DNA of 51,384 nt from Bacteroidetes bacterium UBA7674. GTDB lineage: Bacteria; Bacteroidota; Bacteroidia; Chitinophagales; Chitinophagaceae. The position numbers and the translations under genes are program-made. The stretch lies in assembly GCA_002483105.1 (NCBI GenBank), contig DLHG01000006.1, positions 1 to 51,384 on the forward strand. The letters are read 5' to 3'. The notes below the pieces were generated by a model. It saw only the letters and a program-made list of their open reading frames with translations. It searched no databases and was not told the DNA's origin. Shown here piece after piece: positions 47,406 through 51,384 of the stretch (positions are counted from its first letter, which is position 1; each line of letters opens with the position of its first letter).

Positions 47406-48280
47406 TCTTCTACTTTTATCTCTATTTCGCTGCCGATAAATTTGCGTGTGTTTAGCTGATATACATCGCCGCTGGACATAATGTGCACGACGATATTCTC
47501 CACAGATATCGGTTGACCAAACTCTATATCAGCGATATTGTTGTAGTCAATTAACTTACCATCAACTATAACGACGCTTCCCGAACCTACTGCTATAAGC
47601 TCCGTACCGTTAGAAACAATAACACCGGTATCTTCTCCCAGGCCAATACCTATGGCGCCGGGATAAGCGGCTACCGCTTGTGCCAGCCGATTGAAGCGGC
47701 CTCTCTTATCAAAGTGTGAATCGATAATTACATTTTGCATCAAGCCGAGGCCTGTTGTTATTTTCACTTCACCTTTCAGGTGTGCCTGTGCAGCATTACC
47801 TTCATATATCATGGTATTGCTCATGGCCATTGCACCCGCACTGGTTCCTGCTATTACAAACGCTTCGTTCTGATACCGTTCCTTGAGAATATCTAAAAAT
47901 TCTGTTCCGCCGAAAATAGACGACAGGCGCAGTTGGTTACCACCGGAGAACATAATACAATGACATGCTTTCAGCCGCTCTATGTATTCCTTCTTCGTTG
48001 CATCATCCCTTGTACGGATACGCATATGCCCGATATTGGAACAACCAAGTTTGCCAAATGCTTCTTTGTAATTTTCAGCTACTTCGTCTGGTATAGAAGA
48101 TGCGGTGGTAATAACCTCCACCACAGGAGATGGTGTGTCTTTGATAAGCTTGAGGATGTTTTTGAGTATCCCTAATTCAAAGAATTTCAACTTATCGCTT
48201 TGCAGAAAACCTTTTTCCGTTTCTGTGCCCTTATCTTCAGCTCCGCCTACAGATACGAGGTAACCTTTTGGTGCAGTCAA
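47402..48280 (-). CDS. cphB: Cyanophycinase (peptidase family S51)
   Basis: 292 residues. N-terminal KGYLVSVGGAEDKG, a GGNQLRLSSIFGGT loop, the nucleophile Ser147 in GTSAGAMAMS, and FDKRGRFNRL match CphB. It releases beta-Asp-Arg from cyanophycin. It is usually cytoplasmic; no signal peptide is present. Divergent from cphA with 98 bp between them, and convergent with the dipeptidase gene (4-nt stop overlap). A TACTTTTG box lies 24 nt upstream of ATG. Confidence 0.93.
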   Translation of the reverse strand: MTAPKGYLVSVGGAEDKGTETEKGFLQSDKLKFFELGILKNILKLIKDTPSPVVEVITTASSIPDEVAENYKEAFGKLGCSNIGHMRIRTRDDATKKEYIERLKACHCIMFSGGNQLRLSSIFGGTEFLDILKERYQNEAFVIAGTSAGAMAMSNTMIYEGNAAQAHLKGEVKITTGLGLMQNVIIDSHFDKRGRFNRLAQAVAAYPGAIGIGLGEDTGVIVSNGTELIAVGSGSVVIVDGKLIDYNNIADIEFGQPISVENIVVHIMSSGDVYQLNTRKFIGSEIEIKVED

Positions 48281-48304
48281 CGACTTAATATTTGGTTAAC
48301 ATAG

Positions 48305-48312
48305 CAAAAGTA
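48305..48312 (-). promoter_or_regulatory. -7 box (TACTTTTG) of cphB
   Basis: Exact TAnnTTTG on the minus strand in the 98-bp cphB-cphA divergent region; no good -33. Confidence 0.45.
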
Positions 48313-48378
48313 TTGATTTTCTACTATTTAGGTTATGCGGACAATATTTATTAATTTAATTGACCAAATTAGATTGTA

Positions 48379-51006
48379 ATGAAGATCCTGGATATAAAAA
48401 CGATGAGCGGCCCCAATTATTGGTCGGCCCGCCGCCATAAATTGATTGTGATGTTGCTGGATCTTGAGGAGCTGGAAGAAAAGCCTACGAATAAAATACC
48501 CGGGTTCCTGGAAAGGATCAAAGAGCTGATACCCAGTATGCACAGCCATCGCTGCTCTGAGGGCGTGCCCGGAGGTTTCTTCCAAAGAATAGAAGAGGGA
48601 ACGTGGATGGGACATGTGATAGAGCACATAGCACTGGAAATACAGACGCTTGCGGGTATGGATACCGGCTTTGGCAGAACAAGGGAAAGCCCGCAAAAGG
48701 GAGTGTATCATGTAGTGTTCTCTTATTACGAAGCAAAATCAGGGATATATGCTGCAAAATCGGCAGTACGTATAGCAGAAGCCTTGATAAGTGGTGAAGA
48801 ATACGACCTGGAGACCGACCTGCAGAACATGCGGGAGATACGTGAGGCAGAACGTCTCGGCCCTAGTACCGGCTCTATCGTGGAAGAAGCGATAAAGCGC
48901 CGAATACCCTATATAAGGCTCAACAGAAGCTCTTTGGTGCAACTTGGGTATGGTGTTAACCAAAAGCGTATCCGTGCCACAATAGCGAGCACAACAAGCA
49001 GTATAGCCGTTGAGTTGGCTTGCGATAAGGAAGAAACGAAGAATTTGCTGGAAGCTGCTGAGATCCCTGTTCCCCGCGGCAGTATTATTTACGATGAGGA
49101 GGACCTGCAAAGGGTGATCAATAAAATTGGCTATCCTATTGTTACCAAGCCCGTTGATGGTAATCACGGTAAGGGTGCTACTACCAATATCAACACATGG
49201 GAAGATGCTGTAATTGGCTTACAAGCAGCAAAAAAATATTCCCGCGCTGTCATCTGCGAAAAATTCATCACGGGACGTGATTTCCGCGTATTGGTGGTTG
49301 ACTATAAATTCGTGGCTGCAGCATTGCGTACTCCTGCTTCCGTAGTAGGTGATGGCAAAAGCACTATACAGGAACTGATAGATATTGTTAATAGTGATCC
49401 CCGCCGTGGCTATGGCCACGAGAAGGTGTTGACCTCTATAAAGGTTGATGACTTTACGATGGACATGCTTAATAAGAAAGAATATACTCTTGATACCGTA
49501 ATAGCAAAAGGAGAGGAGCTGTGGTTGAAACCTACAGCCAATCTGAGCACTGGTGGCACCGCTACCGACGTTACAGATTCTGTGCATCCGTCAAATGTGT
49601 TCATGTGTGAGCGTATTGCGCGTATAATAGGCCTGAACATTTGCGGTATAGACATTATGGCGGAGGACCTTTCCCGACCTGTATCAGAAACTGGCGCAGC
49701 TGTGATCGAAGTAAATGCAGCACCGGGCTTCCGCATGCACTTAGATCCTACTGAAGGATTACCAAGAAACGTAGCAGAATCTGTGATCGAGATGCTATAT
49801 CCTAACGGAAGCACTTCCCGCATCCCTATTATAGCCATATCAGGCACCAATGGTAAAACTACCACTACCCGCCTGATAGCACATATAGTAAAACAGGCAG
49901 GCCACAAGGTTGGCTACACTACAACAGACGGCGTGTACATTCAGAACCAGATGATGGTAAAGGGTGATTGCACCGGTCCTGTTTCGGCTGAATTCGTATT
50001 AAAAGACCCTACAGTGGACTTTGCTGTTCTGGAATGTGCGCGTGGCGGTATTCTTCGTGCAGGTTTAGGTTTTCATAATTGCGATGTGGCGGTTGTGACC
50101 AATGTTGCAGAAGATCACCTTGGCTTAGGCGGTATTGATACACTTGATAAACTTGCACAAGTAAAAGCTGTCGCTGCGCATACCGTATTCCCCGAAGGCT
50201 ATGCCATTCTAAATGCTGATGACGACCTGGTGTATAAAATGCGGAAGGACCTGGATTGTAAAGTCGTATTATATTCTATTGACGAAAACAATCCACGTAT
50301 AAAAGAGCATTGTGCCAAGAACGGCCTTGCTGCGGTATATGAGCATGGCTATGTTACCATTCTTAAGGGTGGCTGGAAAATACGCGTAGAGAAAGTAACC
50401 AATATCCCAATTACATTCTCCGGTAAGGCAGAATTCAATATCATGAATGTGCTTGGCGCCATCCTTGCAGTGTATGTTCGTGACTTCAAAATTGAGGATA
50501 TACGCCTGGCATTACAAACATTCATTCCTTCTCCGGCACTTACCCCGGGCCGCATGAACATGTTCCATTTCCGTAATTACTCTGTAATGGTTGACTATGC
50601 ACACAATACACACGGGCTGCATGCTGTAGGCAAGTTTGTTGGCGCTTACGATGCTTCCGTTAAGGTGGGTATCATAGCAGGCGTTGGCGACCGCAGAGAC
50701 CAGGATCTTGTATCGCTTGGTGAAGAAGCTGCAAAAATATTTGATGAGATCATCATCAGGCAGGATAAAAACACCCGTGGCCGCACGGAGAAAGAAATTA
50801 TTGACCTGATGACAGCCGGCATTTCAAGTGTTGATCCCTACAAAAAGGTCACGGTCATTACCAAAGAAAGTGAAGCGATAGATTTTGCTATTCAGAATGC
50901 GGTGAAAGATTCTTTCATTGTTATCATCAGCGATGTTATCCCCGATGCCCTTGAGCAAATAAAACAATACAAAGCGACAGAAGATGGTGTACTCTTAGAA
51001 GAGTAA
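48379..51006 (+). CDS. cphA: Cyanophycin synthetase
   Basis: 875 residues, full length. It polymerises Asp and Arg into multi-L-arginyl-poly-L-aspartate (cyanophycin) using ATP. N-terminal domain (1-160, GPNYWSARRHKLIVMLLDLEEL), an ATP-grasp domain that adds Asp (about 220-480; TKPVDGNHGKG from 256), a Mur-ligase-like domain that adds Arg (P-loop GTNGKTTTTRLI from 489), and a C-terminal domain with VMVDYAHNTHGL and GVGDRRDQDLVSLGEEAAK. All key blocks are present. With cphB and the isoaspartyl dipeptidase it gives a complete storage cycle. A strong terminator follows. Confidence 0.95.
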   Translation: MKILDIKTMSGPNYWSARRHKLIVMLLDLEELEEKPTNKIPGFLERIKELIPSMHSHRCSEGVPGGFFQRIEEGTWMGHVIEHIALEIQTLAGMDTGFGRTRESPQKGVYHVVFSYYEAKSGIYAAKSAVRIAEALISGEEYDLETDLQNMREIREAERLGPSTGSIVEEAIKRRIPYIRLNRSSLVQLGYGVNQKRIRATIASTTSSIAVELACDKEETKNLLEAAEIPVPRGSIIYDEEDLQRVINKIGYPIVTKPVDGNHGKGATTNINTWEDAVIGLQAAKKYSRAVICEKFITGRDFRVLVVDYKFVAAALRTPASVVGDGKSTIQELIDIVNSDPRRGYGHEKVLTSIKVDDFTMDMLNKKEYTLDTVIAKGEELWLKPTANLSTGGTATDVTDSVHPSNVFMCERIARIIGLNICGIDIMAEDLSRPVSETGAAVIEVNAAPGFRMHLDPTEGLPRNVAESVIEMLYPNGSTSRIPIIAISGTNGKTTTTRLIAHIVKQAGHKVGYTTTDGVYIQNQMMVKGDCTGPVSAEFVLKDPTVDFAVLECARGGILRAGLGFHNCDVAVVTNVAEDHLGLGGIDTLDKLAQVKAVAAHTVFPEGYAILNADDDLVYKMRKDLDCKVVLYSIDENNPRIKEHCAKNGLAAVYEHGYVTILKGGWKIRVEKVTNIPITFSGKAEFNIMNVLGAILAVYVRDFKIEDIRLALQTFIPSPALTPGRMNMFHFRNYSVMVDYAHNTHGLHAVGKFVGAYDASVKVGIIAGVGDRRDQDLVSLGEEAAKIFDEIIIRQDKNTRGRTEKEIIDLMTAGISSVDPYKKVTVITKESEAIDFAIQNAVKDSFIVIISDVIPDALEQIKQYKATEDGVLLEE

Positions 51007-51026
51007 ACTATCTGCCAGCCGCATAA

Positions 51027-51072
51027 AATAATAAAGCCCGTCTCGGTTGAACTGAGACGGGCTTTATTATTA
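51027..51072 (+). terminator. Terminator of cphA
   Basis: An 18-bp perfect stem AATAATAAAGCCCGTCTC with a 9-nt loop and T-rich end, starting 20 nt past the cphA stop. Confidence 0.9.
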
Positions 51073-51105
51073 ATCTGCTTACTGACGCATCATTTGCTGT
51101 AAACA

Positions 51106-51139
51106 AAAGCGCCCCCCGGTTGAATCGGGGGGGCGCTTT
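51106..51139 (-). terminator. Terminator of the T9SS-sorted gene
   Basis: A G/C-rich stem AAAGCGCCCCCCG / CGGGGGGGCGCTTT (one extra G), with T-run on the minus strand, 22 nt past the stop at 51162. Confidence 0.75.
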
Positions 51140-51161
51140 CTTTATTTATTCCTTCAGCAGA

Positions 51162-51384
51162 CTATTGCTTGTTGATCTTGATAGATTCGTTACGAACATC
51201 ATCTGTGTAGTTCAGCAGATACATACCGTTCGCAAGGTGGTTCACATTCAGCTCTGCGCTGTTGTTCTCTACCACTGTTACAGTACTTACTACTTTACCT
51301 GTCACGTCCGTCACTACTACACTACCCTTGCCTGTTACCACACCGTTCACTTTCACACTAACTGTGTTGTGTACAGGGTTAGGA
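51162..51384 (-). CDS. C-terminal end of a T9SS type A sorted protein (partial)
   Basis: The frame is open to the window edge. Visible residues read PNPVHNTVSVKVNGVVTGKG, then VTDVTGKVVSTVTVVE, LANGMYLLNYTDD and IKINKQ, the standard T9SS type A sorting domain (PNP motif, G-Y/L-Y strand, short basic end). The main part of the protein lies beyond the window. It is expected to be exported across the outer membrane by type IX secretion. Confidence 0.8.
   Translation of the reverse strand, partial: PNPVHNTVSVKVNGVVTGKGSVVVTDVTGKVVSTVTVVENNSAELNVNHLANGMYLLNYTDDVRNESIKINKQ

Noticed and set aside
48340..48372. Operator shared with the S24 repressor upstream of cphA
   Set aside because: TTGACCAAAT here matches ATTTGGTCAA in O2, but a single 10-bp A+T-rich match 14 kb away is likely chance.
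1..51384. tRNA, rRNA or riboswitch genes
   Set aside because: No cloverleaf with a TTC arm, no rRNA text and no known riboswitch core was recognised by eye; a tRNAscan/Rfam run would be needed to exclude them fully.

Overview
The window looks like a chromosomal segment of a Bacteroidota bacterium, most likely in or near the Chitinophagaceae. Evidence: TAnnTTTG-type -7 promoter boxes, few Shine-Dalgarno sites, many small lipoproteins with a charged C-K/S-K-D start, type IX secretion (T9SS) sorting tails, DUF1015 next to serC, and an ECF sigma factor with a beta-barrel partner. No rRNA, tRNA or CRISPR array was seen.

Region 0.2-9.9 kb: a large outer-membrane protein, a lipoprotein, a low-specificity threonine aldolase, two paralogous secreted cysteine proteins, a GT4 glycosyltransferase, a Wzx-like flippase and a YihY/BrkB membrane protein. 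Region 10-24 kb is mostly metabolic: a histone-H1-like Lys/Ala protein, an aldo/keto reductase, the DUF1015-serC-DUF502 cluster, two PagL-like lipid A deacylase homologues, kdsD, lutB, a RidA protein plus an ALDH8A1-like dehydrogenase (kynurenine branch), and a GIY-YIG gene inside a perfect 31-bp inverted repeat. Three tandem lipoproteins share almost the same signal-peptide DNA.

Region 24.1-34.8 kb is the accessory part. It opens with an A+T-rich convergent pair: a DUF6119/TIGR04141 protein, and a PD-(D/E)XK nuclease whose last residues copy the acidic tip of single-stranded-DNA-binding protein (SSB). Next is a RepA/AAA_25-type ATPase behind two DnaA-box-like repeats. Four copies of one palindrome (core TGTTCCACTGTT) lie between the following genes. 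Further on are DUF4406, a stand-alone DnaA domain IV protein and a divergent XRE/S24 (CI/LexA-like) repressor with operator-like repeats. This looks like a remnant or cryptic mobile element with a candidate defence module, interleaved with ordinary genes (desaturase, DoxX, methyltransferase).

Region 34.8-51.4 kb: small hypothetical and regulatory genes, a winged-helix protein with clear operator repeats, three tandem paralogous Ig-like lipoproteins each with its own terminator, a TPR protein, an ECF sigma factor overlapping a membrane-anchored beta-barrel gene, and a cyanophycin locus. That locus holds cyanophycin synthetase, cyanophycinase and isoaspartyl dipeptidase, which together cover storage and complete breakdown of an Asp-Arg polymer. 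The window ends inside a T9SS-sorted protein.

Two layout habits recur. Several genes have the -7 promoter box exactly 4 nt before ATG, which predicts leaderless mRNAs. Several convergent gene pairs overlap by only their stop codons.
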